Assembly: GCF_008704535.1 (NCBI RefSeq)
Contig: NZ_CP023701.1
Coordinates: forward strand, 4,692,001-4,756,000
Source of the DNA: Streptomyces subrutilus
Lineage (GTDB): Bacteria; Actinomycetota; Actinomycetes; Streptomycetales; Streptomycetaceae
DNA: 64,000 nt
Direction: 5' to 3'
Translations under genes and position numbers: made by a program
The notes under the pieces: generated by a model
Told to the model about the DNA's origin: nothing
Databases searched by the model: none
What the model saw: the letters and a program-made list of their open reading frames with translations, nothing else
Shown: piece by piece, positions 22,845 to 31,204 of the stretch
Layout of the letters: each line of letters starts with the position of its first letter
Position numbering within the stretch: the first letter of the stretch is position 1

Positions 22845-24075
22845 CGGCCGGCGGCCCGGCGGCGTCCAGCCCGCGCCAGGCCGGGAAGACCAGCGGGGCC
22901 AGCGTCGTCAGCAGGTACGCCCCGCCGAACAGCAGCAGCGCCACGGTCGCCCCGAACCCCTCGACCAGCAGCCCCGCCGCCAGCCCGCCCAGCGGCATGG
23001 TCAGCTCGCAGCCCGCCGTGGTCACCCCGGACACCCGGCTGCGCAGCTCCTGCGGCACCTGCTCGTAGATCACCGTGGTCAGGATCGGGTTGAGCATCCC
23101 CGCCCCCAGCCCGGCCAGCGCCATCGTCACCGCCAGCGGCAGCGTCGTGTCCGTGCAGGCGGCCACCACGTACCGGGTCGCGCCGGAGGCCAGGAAGGCC
23201 GCGGCGAAGACCGCCCGGCGCGGGAAGCGCTCGCCCCACGCCCCGTACAGCAGGGCGCCCAGCAGGGCGGAGCCGCCGAAGAGGGAGATCATCAGGCCGA
23301 GCGAGCCGGCCCCGCCGAGCTCCTCGGTGCCGTGCACGGGCAGCAGGACCGAGGACCAGCCCTGGTCGAGGCCGTTGGTCATCATCACCATCAGCGTGAT
23401 GCCCGTCAGCAGCCGCGAACGGGCCAGGAAGGCCCAGCCCTCGGCCATCTCCGCCCGGTACGCGGCGAACGAGGCCTCCGCCCCGCCGCGCTGCGGCTCG
23501 GCCGCCGGGACCCCGCGCAGGAACGCCGACACCAGCAGCGCCGAGGCCCCGAAGGTCGCCGCGTCCAGCAGCAGTACGGTCTCGGCGCCGAACGCCGCGA
23601 TGAGCAGCCCGGCCACCGCCGCCCCGATCATCCGGGCACCGCGGGAGACGGCGTCGTAGAGGCCGGCCGCCCGGGTCAGACCGGTGCCGGCGTGCTCGGC
23701 GAGGTCGGGCAGCAGCACGTAGCGGGCGGTCAGCCCCGGGGTGTGCACGAGACCGCCGACGGCCATCAGCGCGCACAGCATCCAGAACTCCAGCAGGCCC
23801 GCGTAGTGCAGCAGCGGGATCGCGCCCACCGCGACACCGCAGATCAGGTCGGAGGCGGCCGAGACGCGGCGGCGGCCGATGCGGTCGATGAACGGGCCGC
23901 CGACGAGCGCGGCCACGACGACGGGCAGGGTCGCGCAGAAGGCGACGACCCCGGCCCGGGCGGGGCTGCCCGTGGTCTGCAGCACGAACCACGGGACGCC
24001 GATGAGGGTCAGCGAACTCCCGGCTATGGAGATGGTGTTGGCGGCCAGGACGGCGGCGAAGGGCCGCCGGTTCAC
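22783..24075 (-). CDS. MFS transporter, last gene of the ArsR-type operon
   Basis: A 430-residue major facilitator with about 12 helices (FAAVLAANTISIAGSSLTLIGVPWFVL at the start; GGPFIDRIGRRRV in the loop 2-3 motif; SRGARMIGAAVAGLLI). The pattern fits the MFS_3/TetA-like group of exporters. It begins with a GTG at 24075 that overlaps the stop of the 67-residue gene upstream (GTGA). The operon starts with an ArsR-like regulator, so export of the inducing compound is likely; the substrate is unknown. The C-terminal coding end overlaps the convergent S16 protease gene. Confidence 0.87.
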   Translation of the reverse strand: MNRRPFAAVLAANTISIAGSSLTLIGVPWFVLQTTGSPARAGVVAFCATLPVVVAALVGGPFIDRIGRRRVSAASDLICGVAVGAIPLLHYAGLLEFWMLCALMAVGGLVHTPGLTARYVLLPDLAEHAGTGLTRAAGLYDAVSRGARMIGAAVAGLLIAAFGAETVLLLDAATFGASALLVSAFLRGVPAAEPQRGGAEASFAAYRAEMAEGWAFLARSRLLTGITLMVMMTNGLDQGWSSVLLPVHGTEELGGAGSLGLMISLFGGSALLGALLYGAWGERFPRRAVFAAAFLASGATRYVVAACTDTTLPLAVTMALAGLGAGMLNPILTTVIYEQVPQELRSRVSGVTTAGCELTMPLGGLAAGLLVEGFGATVALLLFGGAYLLTTLAPLVFPAWRGLDAAGPPAVSRTERPLPGPATAATPPRR

Positions 24076-24275
24076 GCGGTGCGCCGCTGGACGCGGGCGG
24101 GCGTGTGGGCCGGGCGCGTCAGGCGCACGCCGGCCGCGATCAGGGCCTGGCCGAGCCGGTCGCGCAGGGCGGGCGCGGCAGGGGCTGCCGCCCGGGCGAG
24201 CCGCTCGGCCGCGGCCTCGGCGGCCAGCTCGACGGCGCGGCCGGCGTGCGTCCGGGCATGGCTGTAGGCGTGCAC
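24072..24275 (-). CDS. Small Ala/Arg-rich protein between ArsR-like regulator and MFS gene
   Basis: A 67-residue protein beginning at a GTG with AAGGAG eight bases upstream, which is a strong ribosome binding site. It is Ala, Arg and Leu rich with predicted helices (AGRAVELAAEAAAERLARAAA; LRDRLGQALIAAGVRL). No family is recognised. Its stop overlaps the MFS start, so it is translationally coupled to the transporter. It may simply set translation of the MFS gene or be a small partner protein. Confidence 0.65.
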   Translation of the reverse strand: MHAYSHARTHAGRAVELAAEAAAERLARAAAPAAPALRDRLGQALIAAGVRLTRPAHTPARVQRRTA

Positions 24276-24346
24276 GGCGGAACTCCTTCGGGGGCTGCGG
24301 AACGGGTGGGAGGGGGCGGGTCGCGGCAGGAGCCGAAGGGGAACGC

Positions 24347-24955
24347 CTAGGGCGCGTCGCGGGCGCCGGTGCGGCGCGGGAAGGCGTGGGTGTGGACGCG
24401 GACCGACTCCGCGCCCTCGGCGGCCGGCAGGTCGCGGTACTCGTTCACCAACGCGTGCATCCGCCGGACCAGTTCGAGGCTCTGGGCGGGCGTCAGCCGC
24501 AGGGTGAAGTCGCTGAGGTCCGCACCGCGCCGCCACTCCTGTGACCAGCTGTGGGCGTCGCCGAGCCAGGTGCCCATCTCCTGCGTGTGGATCGTCGCGA
24601 TCTCGTGCAGGAAGAGGTCCGCCGCCCCCCGGGTCGCGGGGTCGTCGTCGTAGGCCAGCGTCTCGTCGAAGGCCGTGCCGTCGTGCACGGCGCGCCACCA
24701 CCGCTCGCGGCCCTTGCCGTGCCCGGGCGCGTCCTCGACGAAGCCGTGGGCGGCCAGCTGGCGCAGGTGGTAGCTGGTGGCACCGCTGGACTCGCCGAGC
24801 CGTCCGGCCAGTTGGGAGGCCGTGGCCGGGCCGTCGTGGCGCAGGGTGGCCAGCATCCGCATGCGCAGCGGATGGGCCAGGCCGCGCAGGGAGCGGGCGT
24901 CGAGCAGGTGGACCTGCGGCTGTCGGGGGTCCGGGGTCTGCGGGGTGTCGGGCAT
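24347..24955 (-). CDS. ArsR-like winged-helix transcriptional regulator
   Basis: A 202-residue regulator. The winged helix spans about residues 15-85 with LRGLAHPLRMRMLATLRHDG, then ASQLAGRLGESSGATSYHLRQL, typical of the HTH_20/ArsR group. A longer C-terminal domain (LFLHEIATIHTQEMGTWLGD; SLELVRRMHALVNEY) probably senses a ligand; no metal-binding cysteine pair is seen, so it is not a classic metal sensor. It heads an operon with a small protein and an MFS exporter. The ATG lies six bases after a TATCGT box, and a 9-bp inverted repeat covers its promoter, which suggests autoregulation. Confidence 0.85.
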   Translation of the reverse strand: MPDTPQTPDPRQPQVHLLDARSLRGLAHPLRMRMLATLRHDGPATASQLAGRLGESSGATSYHLRQLAAHGFVEDAPGHGKGRERWWRAVHDGTAFDETLAYDDDPATRGAADLFLHEIATIHTQEMGTWLGDAHSWSQEWRRGADLSDFTLRLTPAQSLELVRRMHALVNEYRDLPAAEGAESVRVHTHAFPRRTGARDAP

Positions 24956-24961
24956 GCCTCG

Positions 24962-25005
24962 ACGATAGAGTTGCAAAGGTTCCTGTGCAAGGGTTTCTTT
25001 GCAAC
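24962..25005 (-). promoter_or_regulatory. Promoter with operator-like repeat for the ArsR-type operon
   Basis: Read on the minus strand, TTGCAC (-35) and TATCGT (-10, 24967-24962) are 17 bases apart. GTTGCAAAG (24970-24978) and its reverse complement CTTTGCAAC (24997-25005) flank the -35 region as a 9-bp inverted repeat with an 18-bp spacer. Transcription would start at the ATG. Confidence 0.6.
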
Positions 25006-25116
25006 ATCTTCTTTGGATCGTCTTCTTCGGAGCATCTTCTGCGGGAGGTCTTCTCCGGAACCCTCCCCGGGACGTCCGGCCGGACCCCGGGGCCTGCGGG
25101 GCCGGCCCGCGACCGC

Positions 25117-26115
25117 TCAGCCCTCCTTGATGAAGCCCTCCTTCAACAGCCAGTCCTTCGCCACCTGGTGCGGGTCCTGCCCCTCCACGTCCACCTTGGC
25201 GTTCAGCTCCTGCGCCACGCCGGTCGTCAGCTTCGCCGTCACCGGGTCCAGCAGCTTCGCGATGACCGGGTACTTCGCGAACGTCTTGGCGTTGATCGCC
25301 GGGGCCGCGTTGTAGTTCGGGAAGAAGCGCTTGTCGTCCTCCATCACGTCCAGGTCCATCGCCCTGATCCGGCCGTCCGTCGTGAACGCCTCGCCCAGCA
25401 GGCAGGAGTCGGACTTCGAGACCTGCGTGTAGATGATCCCGGCATCCATCTTCCGGATGTTGCCCGCCGGGATCCTCATCCCGTACGCCTTCTCCATGCC
25501 GGGCAGCCCGTCCTCCCGCGAGGCGAACTCGTTCTCCACGCACAGCGTCACCGCCGACGGGTCCCTGCGGGCCAGCTCCGCCACGTCCGACAGGGTCTTC
25601 AGCCCGTACTTGGCGTTGTTCTTCCTGCTGATGGCCAGCGTGTAGGTGTTGTTGAGGGAGGCCGGCGGCAGCCACACCACGCCGTTGCGCACGTCCGCGT
25701 CGCGCACCGCCCGCCACTGCTCCCGCGGGTCGTCGATCGGCTCGGTGTTGCCCAGGTACGTGATCCACGCGGTGCCCGTGTACTCGTACATCGCGTCCGC
25801 GTCGCCCTTGCGGACCGCCTCGCGCGCGCTGATCGAGCCGGGCAGGTTGGTGCGGTCCAGGACCTCCGCACCGGCCGCCTCGAAGACCAGCCCGATGATC
25901 TGGCCGAGCACGATGTTCTCGCTGAAGTTCTTCGAGGCGACCGTGAGCGAGGCGCCCTTGAGCGGTTCGCCCCGCCCCACCGAGCCCGGTACGACGTCGT
26001 CCACCATCGGGGACCCGCTCTTGAGCCCGCAGCCCGCCAGGGCCAGGGCGAGCGCCGCCAGCGCGGCCACCCCGCGCGGCGCGCCCGCCCTCCCGCGTGT
26101 GCCGAAGGTGCCCAT
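25117..26115 (-). CDS. Osmoprotectant ABC transporter substrate-binding lipoprotein
   Basis: A 332-residue lipoprotein: signal peptide with lipobox LALAGC, then an OpuAC/ProX-type binding domain (LTVASKNFSENIVLGQIIGLVFEA; DAMYEYTGTAWITYLG; TKLTTGVAQELNAKVDVEG). This class binds glycine betaine, choline, carnitine or related quaternary amines. It is the last gene of a four-gene operon with two permeases and an ATPase; the upstream permease stop is directly adjacent to its ATG. The specific ligand cannot be read from the sequence by eye. Confidence 0.9.
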   Translation of the reverse strand: MGTFGTRGRAGAPRGVAALAALALALAGCGLKSGSPMVDDVVPGSVGRGEPLKGASLTVASKNFSENIVLGQIIGLVFEAAGAEVLDRTNLPGSISAREAVRKGDADAMYEYTGTAWITYLGNTEPIDDPREQWRAVRDADVRNGVVWLPPASLNNTYTLAISRKNNAKYGLKTLSDVAELARRDPSAVTLCVENEFASREDGLPGMEKAYGMRIPAGNIRKMDAGIIYTQVSKSDSCLLGEAFTTDGRIRAMDLDVMEDDKRFFPNYNAAPAINAKTFAKYPVIAKLLDPVTAKLTTGVAQELNAKVDVEGQDPHQVAKDWLLKEGFIKEG

Positions 26116-27003
26116 CTACGCCTCCAGCCCGCGCGGGGTCAAGGCCGTCTCCGCCAGCGTGGCCAGCCAGTCCACGAACAGGGCCAGCACCACCGTCAGC
26201 ACCGACCCCACGATCAGGACCGGCATCCGCTGGGTCTGGATGCCCGAGGTGATCAGGTCGCCCAGGCCGCCGCCCCCGCCGAAGGTGGCCAGGGTCGCGG
26301 TGCCGACGTTCAGGACCAGGGCCGTCCGTACGCCCGCCAGGATCAGCGGGACGGCCAGCGGCAGTTCGACCTTCCGCAGCACGCCCGCCGCCGACATCCC
26401 GATCCCGCGCGCGGCCTCCACCAGCTGCGGGTCGATGGCCCGCAGCCCGGCCACGGTGTTGGACAGCACGGGCAGCACGGCGTACGCGACCATGCCGATG
26501 ACGGCGGTCGAGGGGCCGATGCCGAGCCAGATCACCAGCAGGGCCAGCAGGCCGATGGCCGGCGCGGCCTGCCCGATGTTGGCGACGGCGGTCACCAGCG
26601 GCGCCGCCCGGCGCAGCCCGCGACGGGTCAGGGCGATGCCGAGCGGGATCGCGATGACCAGCACCCAGAAGGTGGAGACGGCGGTGAGCCCGATGTGCTG
26701 GCGCAGCCGGAGCATCACGTTGCCGCCGCCCAGCGAGTTCCGTTCGATCGCGTCCAGCGGGATGTTCGTGATCCACAGGTACAGGGCCAGCACCACCAAG
26801 GCCAGGGCGGCCGGCGGAAGCACCAGCATGCGCCAGGTGATCCGCCGGGCCGGCCGGGCCGCGGCGCCGGGACCGCCGGGCGCCTGCGGCCCGTCCGTCG
26901 CGCCGGGCCCCTCCGCGAGCTCGTCGCGGAACGAGAGGCCCTTGACCTCGTGCTCGCCGGGCGGCCGTTCACCGGGGGAGCGCTGCGGGTGGGCGGTGGT
27001 CAT
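26116..27003 (-). CDS. Osmoprotectant ABC transporter permease
   Basis: A 295-residue BPD_transp_1 permease. A hydrophilic N-terminus of about 55 residues precedes the first helix. The remaining helices surround the EAA loop (EAARGIGMSAAGVLRKVELPLAVPLILAG in two segments), which docks the ATPase. It resembles OpuCD/ProW-type permeases. The ATG at 27003 overlaps the ATPase stop (ATGA). It forms the membrane channel with the second permease at 28279. Confidence 0.9.
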   Translation of the reverse strand: MTTAHPQRSPGERPPGEHEVKGLSFRDELAEGPGATDGPQAPGGPGAAARPARRITWRMLVLPPAALALVVLALYLWITNIPLDAIERNSLGGGNVMLRLRQHIGLTAVSTFWVLVIAIPLGIALTRRGLRRAAPLVTAVANIGQAAPAIGLLALLVIWLGIGPSTAVIGMVAYAVLPVLSNTVAGLRAIDPQLVEAARGIGMSAAGVLRKVELPLAVPLILAGVRTALVLNVGTATLATFGGGGGLGDLITSGIQTQRMPVLIVGSVLTVVLALFVDWLATLAETALTPRGLEA

Positions 27004-28286
27004 GAGCGGCCCCCACCGCCCTCCAGCTCCTCCTCGGTGCGGTGGTGGCGCAGCTCCTCCAGGTCGTGCCGGTGTTCGGCGGCCGCCAGCCGGTCCGCCT
27101 CCAGCATCTCGTGCACCGAGTTCATCAGGGTCTCCATGTCCACCACGCCGATGTACTCGCCGCGCCGCCCGGTGACCGCGACCCGGCCCCCGCTGTCGGT
27201 CAGCACCGCCTCCAGGGCGTCGTGCAGGGTGGCGTCCCGGGTCACGGTGTCGTGCACGAGCTGGCCGGCGCGGGCCAGCGAGCCCTTGGCGCGCATCAGG
27301 TCGCCGCGCCGCAGCCACTTGTACGGGCGGCCGCGCCGGTCCAGCATCAGCAGCTCGTTGGTGGCGCCGCCGCGCAGGGTGGTGAAGATCCGCTGGAGCG
27401 GGTCGTCCACCGAGACGGTCGGGAAGTCGGCGATCTCCACGTCCCGCACGCGGGTCAGGTTGAGCCGTTTGAGGGCCGCGCCCGCGCCGACGAAACCGGA
27501 GACGAAGTCGTCGGTCGGGTTGGTGAGGATGGCCTCGGGGGTGTCGAACTGGGCGATGTGCGAGCGCTCGCGCAGCACCGCGATCCGGTCGCCCAGCTTG
27601 ATGGCCTCGTCGAAGTCGTGGGTGACGAAGACGATCGTCTTGTGCAGCTCGTGCTGGAGGCGGATCAGCTCGTCCTGGAGGTGGTCGCGGGTGATCGGGT
27701 CGACCGCCCCGAAGGGCTCGTCCATCAGCAGGACGGGCGGGTCGGCGGCCAGCGCCCGGGCCACCCCGACGCGCTGCTGCTGGCCGCCGGAGAGCTGGCG
27801 GGGGTAGCGGCCGTGGAACTCGCGCGGATCGAGCCCGACCAGGTCGAGCATCTCCTCGACCCGGTCCTTGACCCCCGCCTTGGACCAGCCCGTCATCTTC
27901 GGCACGAGGGCGATGTTCTCGGCGACCGTCATGTGCGGGAACAGCCCCGAGGACTGGATCGCGTAGCCGATCTTGCGGCGCAGCTTGACCGGGTCCATGT
28001 CGGTGACGTCCTCGTCGCCGATCCGGATGCGGCCGGAGCTGGGCTCGATCAGCCGGTTGATCATCTTCAGGGTGGTGGACTTGCCGCAGCCCGAGGGGCC
28101 GACGAAGACGACCGTCTCGCCCGCCCGGATCTCCATCGAGACGTCGTCGACGGCGGGGTTCGGATTGCCCGGGTAGCGCTTGGAGAGGTTCTCCAGCCGG
28201 ATGGTCGCGCCGGAGGTGCTGCTCGCGGCCGGGACGCCGGCCTGCTCGGGGGCTCCGCCGCTCGCGGGGCCGGTGGGCTCAGGCAC
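27000..28286 (-). CDS. Osmoprotectant ABC transporter ATP-binding protein with CBS domain
   Basis: A 428-residue ATPase of the ProV/OpuAA/OpuCA type. It has Walker A GPSGCGKST, signature LSGGQQQRVGVARAL and Walker B VLLMDEPFGAVD, followed by a C-terminal CBS pair (about 300-400), which in this family senses ionic strength or nucleotides. A hydrophilic tail rich in His and Glu ends the protein (AAEHRHDLEELRHHRTEEELEGG in part). The start is a GTG at 28286, overlapping the first permease by eight bases; the stop overlaps the second permease start. Confidence 0.92.
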   Translation of the reverse strand: MPEPTGPASGGAPEQAGVPAASSTSGATIRLENLSKRYPGNPNPAVDDVSMEIRAGETVVFVGPSGCGKSTTLKMINRLIEPSSGRIRIGDEDVTDMDPVKLRRKIGYAIQSSGLFPHMTVAENIALVPKMTGWSKAGVKDRVEEMLDLVGLDPREFHGRYPRQLSGGQQQRVGVARALAADPPVLLMDEPFGAVDPITRDHLQDELIRLQHELHKTIVFVTHDFDEAIKLGDRIAVLRERSHIAQFDTPEAILTNPTDDFVSGFVGAGAALKRLNLTRVRDVEIADFPTVSVDDPLQRIFTTLRGGATNELLMLDRRGRPYKWLRRGDLMRAKGSLARAGQLVHDTVTRDATLHDALEAVLTDSGGRVAVTGRRGEYIGVVDMETLMNSVHEMLEADRLAAAEHRHDLEELRHHRTEEELEGGGGRS

Positions 28287-28926
28287 GGATTCCCCTCGGG
28301 ATGGTCAGACGGCCGAGCAGGACGTACGCGGCATCGAAGAGCAGGGCGAGGACGACGATCCCGATGGTCCCCGCCAGGACCTGGTTGAGGGCGTTGGCGC
28401 TGCCCAGTGAGGCGATCCCGCGGAAGATCTCGTTCCCGAGGCCCGGGCCGGAGGCGTACGCGGCGATCGCGGCGATGCCCATCAGCATCTGCGTGGAGAC
28501 GCGGATGCCGGTCAGGATCGGCGGCCAGGCCAGCGGCAGCTCCACCTTCAGCAGCCGGGCCGCACGGGACATCCCGATGCCCTTGGCCGCGTCGACCAGC
28601 GACGGGTCCACCCCGCGCAGCCCCACGATGGAGTTCCGGACGATCGGCAGCAGCCCGTACAGGGTCAGGGCGATCACGGTCGGTGGCACTCCGAGCCCGA
28701 CCAGCGGGATCAGCAGGCCGATCAGGGCCAGCGAGGGGACCGTCAGGATGGTGGCGGTGGAGGTGATCGCGAAGTTGCCGCCCCAGCCGCTGCGGTAGCT
28801 GAGCAGGCCGATCGCGATGCCGAGCACGGTCGCGACGACCATGCACTGGAAGACGGCGCTGGCGTGCTGGAAGGCGTCGGTGAGGAGCTGTTCGTGACGG
28901 CTGGACAGATAGCGCCAGAAGCTCAC
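28279..28926 (-). CDS. Osmoprotectant ABC transporter permease (first gene of the operon)
   Basis: A 215-residue permease with five to six helices and the EAA loop DAAKGIGMSRAARLLKVELPL in two stretches. It resembles OpuCB/OpuCD. The GTG at 28926 is preceded by GAGGTGA. It lies 35 bases downstream of the Lrp/AsnC gene on the same strand, so that regulator may be co-transcribed with the transporter. The two non-identical permeases imply a heterodimeric channel. Confidence 0.9.
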   Translation of the reverse strand: MSFWRYLSSRHEQLLTDAFQHASAVFQCMVVATVLGIAIGLLSYRSGWGGNFAITSTATILTVPSLALIGLLIPLVGLGVPPTVIALTLYGLLPIVRNSIVGLRGVDPSLVDAAKGIGMSRAARLLKVELPLAWPPILTGIRVSTQMLMGIAAIAAYASGPGLGNEIFRGIASLGSANALNQVLAGTIGIVVLALLFDAAYVLLGRLTIPRGIRA

Positions 28927-28961
28927 GCCGTGTCACCTCGTCCCGTGCCGGGCCGCCAGGG

Positions 28962-29438
28962 TCAGCGACTGTCGTCCTCGGCCGCTTGTTCGACCAGGGG
29001 GATGATCCGCAAGGGCACGGGGTTCTCCATGACGATCGCCGTGGAGGCCCGCACGATGCCATCAAAACCGACGACCCGGTCGATCACCCGCTGGAGATCG
29101 GCGTTGGAACGGGCCACGAGCCGGCACAGCATGTCCCCGTGACCCGTCGTCGTGTGCAGCTCCAGCACCTCCGGCACCCCGTCCAAGTGGGCCCGTACGT
29201 CCACCCCTTGGCCCTGTTTGATCTCCAGCGTGGCGAAGGCGGTCACCGGGTAGCCGAGGGCCGTCGGATCCACCTGCGGCCCGAACCCGCGGATGACTCC
29301 GTTCGACTGAAGCCGGTCCAGCCGGGCCTGCACGGTGCCGCGCGCCACGCCGAGCCGCCGCGAGGCCTCCAGCACCCCGATCCGGGGCTCGCGGGCGAGC
29401 AGGACGATGAGCCGGCCGTCGAGGTCGTCGATGCCCAT
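28962..29438 (-). CDS. Lrp/AsnC-family transcriptional regulator
   Basis: A 158-residue regulator with an N-terminal helix-turn-helix (LDGRLIVLLAREPRIGVLEASRRLGVARGTVQARLDRL in two stretches) and a C-terminal RAM/AsnC ligand-binding domain (AFATLEIKQGQGVDV; VLELHTTTGHGDMLCRL). It is divergent from hppD, 132 bases apart, the classical arrangement of an Lrp-type regulator and a target of aromatic amino-acid catabolism. Control of hppD by tyrosine or phenylalanine level is inference. GGAGG precedes the ATG. Confidence 0.9.
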   Translation of the reverse strand: MGIDDLDGRLIVLLAREPRIGVLEASRRLGVARGTVQARLDRLQSNGVIRGFGPQVDPTALGYPVTAFATLEIKQGQGVDVRAHLDGVPEVLELHTTTGHGDMLCRLVARSNADLQRVIDRVVGFDGIVRASTAIVMENPVPLRIIPLVEQAAEDDSR

Positions 29439-29570
29439 GGATGCCTCCGGGGTCCGCGAGGGTGGTCATAGTGCACAGATGTTTCAGTCATCCTGCGACG
29501 GCACTGGACAGGATGTACAGCGGAAACGGAAACTATTGCGCAGCTTGTGGATCGGCGGGACTCTGCGCTC
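29439..29570. promoter_or_regulatory. Divergent regulatory region between the Lrp-type gene and hppD
   Basis: This gap must hold both promoters and probably the Lrp-type binding sites. The direct repeat CGGAAACGGAAACT (about 29521-29534) and TTGCGCAGCTTGTGG (about 29537-29551) are the most noticeable elements near hppD. I cannot define the operator by eye. Confidence 0.4.
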
Positions 29571-30716
29571 ATGACTGAGACCCTCGACACCACCCCGCAC
29601 ACCGCGCGTGAGGCCGACCCCTTCCCGGTGAAGGGCATGGACGCGGTCGTCTTCGCCGTGGGCAATGCCAAGCAGGCCGCGCACTACTACTCGACCGCCT
29701 TCGGCATGAAGCTCGTGGCCTACTGCGGACCGGAGAACGGCGTCCGCGAGACCGCCAGCTACGTCCTGACCAACGGCTCGGCCCGCTTCGTCCTGACCTC
29801 GGTCATCAAGGAGGCGACCGACCGCGGCCGCTCCCTCGCGCGGCACGTCGCCGAGCACGGCGACGGCGTGGTCGACCTCGCCATCGAGGTCCCCGACGCC
29901 CGGGCCGCCTACGCGTACGCCGTCGAGCACGGCGCGCGCGGCCTGGACGAGCCGCACGAGGTCAAGGACGAGCACGGCACGGTCGTGCTCGCCGCCATCG
30001 CCACGTACGGCGAGACCCGCCACACGCTGGTCGAGCGCCGCGACTACACCGGCCCCTACCTGCCGGGCTTCGTCGCCGTCGACCCGCTGGTCGAGCCGCC
30101 GGCCAAGCGGACCTTCCAGGCGATCGACCACTGCGTCGGCAACGTCGAGCTGGGCCGCATGAACGAGTGGGTGGCGTTCTACAACAAGGTCATGGGCTTC
30201 ACGAACATGAAGGAGTTCGTGGGCGACGACATCGCGACCGAGTACTCGGCGCTGATGTCGAAGGTGGTCGCGGACGGCACCCTGAAGGTGAAGTTCCCGA
30301 TCAACGAGCCGGCGATCGCGAAGAAGAAGTCGCAGATCGACGAGTACCTGGAGTTCTACGGCGGCGCGGGCGTCCAGCACATCGCGCTGGCCACGAACGA
30401 CATCGTCGCGAGCGTGCGCGCCATGCGCGCGGCGGGCGTGCGCTTCCTCGACACCCCGGACTCGTACTACGACACGCTCGGCGAGTGGGCGGGCGAGACG
30501 CGGGTGCCGGTGGAGACCCTGCGCGAGCTGAAGATCCTCGTCGACCGCGACGAGGACGGCTACCTGCTGCAGATCTTCACCAAGCCGGTGCAGGACCGGC
30601 CGACGGTCTTCTTCGAGATGATCGAGCGGCACGGCTCGATGGGCTTCGGCAAGGGCAACTTCAAGGCGCTGTTCGAGGCGATCGAGCGGGAGCAGGAGAA
30701 GCGCGGCAACCTCTAG
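29571..30716 (+). CDS. hppD: 4-hydroxyphenylpyruvate dioxygenase
   Basis: A 381-residue iron(II) dioxygenase that converts 4-hydroxyphenylpyruvate to homogentisate in tyrosine breakdown. It has two vicinal-oxygen-chelate halves. The iron ligands are H187 (AIDHCVGN), H270 (GVQHIAL) and E349 (VFFEMIER). The length is typical. I choose the ATG at 29571, giving MTETLDTTPHT; an upstream in-frame ATG at 29547 lacks a ribosome site. The enzyme is known in Streptomyces also for making ochronotic pigment. Its stop codon is embedded in a repeat array that follows. Confidence 0.96.
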   Translation: MTETLDTTPHTAREADPFPVKGMDAVVFAVGNAKQAAHYYSTAFGMKLVAYCGPENGVRETASYVLTNGSARFVLTSVIKEATDRGRSLARHVAEHGDGVVDLAIEVPDARAAYAYAVEHGARGLDEPHEVKDEHGTVVLAAIATYGETRHTLVERRDYTGPYLPGFVAVDPLVEPPAKRTFQAIDHCVGNVELGRMNEWVAFYNKVMGFTNMKEFVGDDIATEYSALMSKVVADGTLKVKFPINEPAIAKKKSQIDEYLEFYGGAGVQHIALATNDIVASVRAMRAAGVRFLDTPDSYYDTLGEWAGETRVPVETLRELKILVDRDEDGYLLQIFTKPVQDRPTVFFEMIERHGSMGFGKGNFKALFEAIEREQEKRGNL

Positions 30717-31050
30717 CCGCAGCCGCAGCCGCAGCCGCAGCCGCAGCCGCAGCCGCAGCCGCCGCCGCCGCCGGCGGCGGGCCGGGCCCTGTCCTGCGGC
30801 CCGGCCGCCCTCCGGGCCGCACGGCACCCGCCGGGCCGCCGCAGCCGCAGCCGCAACCTCTAGCCGCAGCCGCAGCCGCAGCCGCAGCCGCAGCCGCAGC
30901 CGGCGGGCCGGGCCCTGTCCTGCGGCCCGGCCGCCCTCCGGGCCGCACGGCACCCGCCGGGCCGCCGCAGCCGCCGCCGCCGGCGCCGGCGGGCCGGGCC
31001 CTGACCCGCGGCCCCGCCGCCCTCCGGGCCGCACCGGCACCCGCCGGTGC
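30707..31050. repeat. Compound repeat region after hppD: hexamer arrays and tandem duplication
   Basis: CAACCTCTAG, the end of hppD, occurs at 30707-30716 and again at 30854-30863. Each copy is followed by an array of GCAGCC hexamers and then by a conserved block of about 70 bases with the hairpin GGCCCGG-CCGGGCC. A third, decayed copy of the block follows from about 30982. It is a tandem duplication of about 147 bp with slippage in the hexamers. The hairpins may end hppD transcription. The rest, to 31204, holds no gene. Confidence 0.8.
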
Positions 31051-31204
31051 GGCCCGTCGTGCGTACGGGCGTCCGGGCCCGGCCCTGCCCTGCCCTGGCC
31101 ATGCCCTTGGCCCCGCCCCGGTCCGTGCCCGGGCGCGCCGCCGTCGCGGGGGCTCCGCCCCGGGGCCCCCGCGCCTCGATCGCCGGCGGGGCTCGGGGTG
31201 GGGG

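Noticed and set aside
30717..31204. Open frames reading Ala/Pro-rich polypeptides through the hexamer arrays
   Set aside because: They follow from the GCAGCC repeats, have no ribosome site or domain, and the array varies by slippage.
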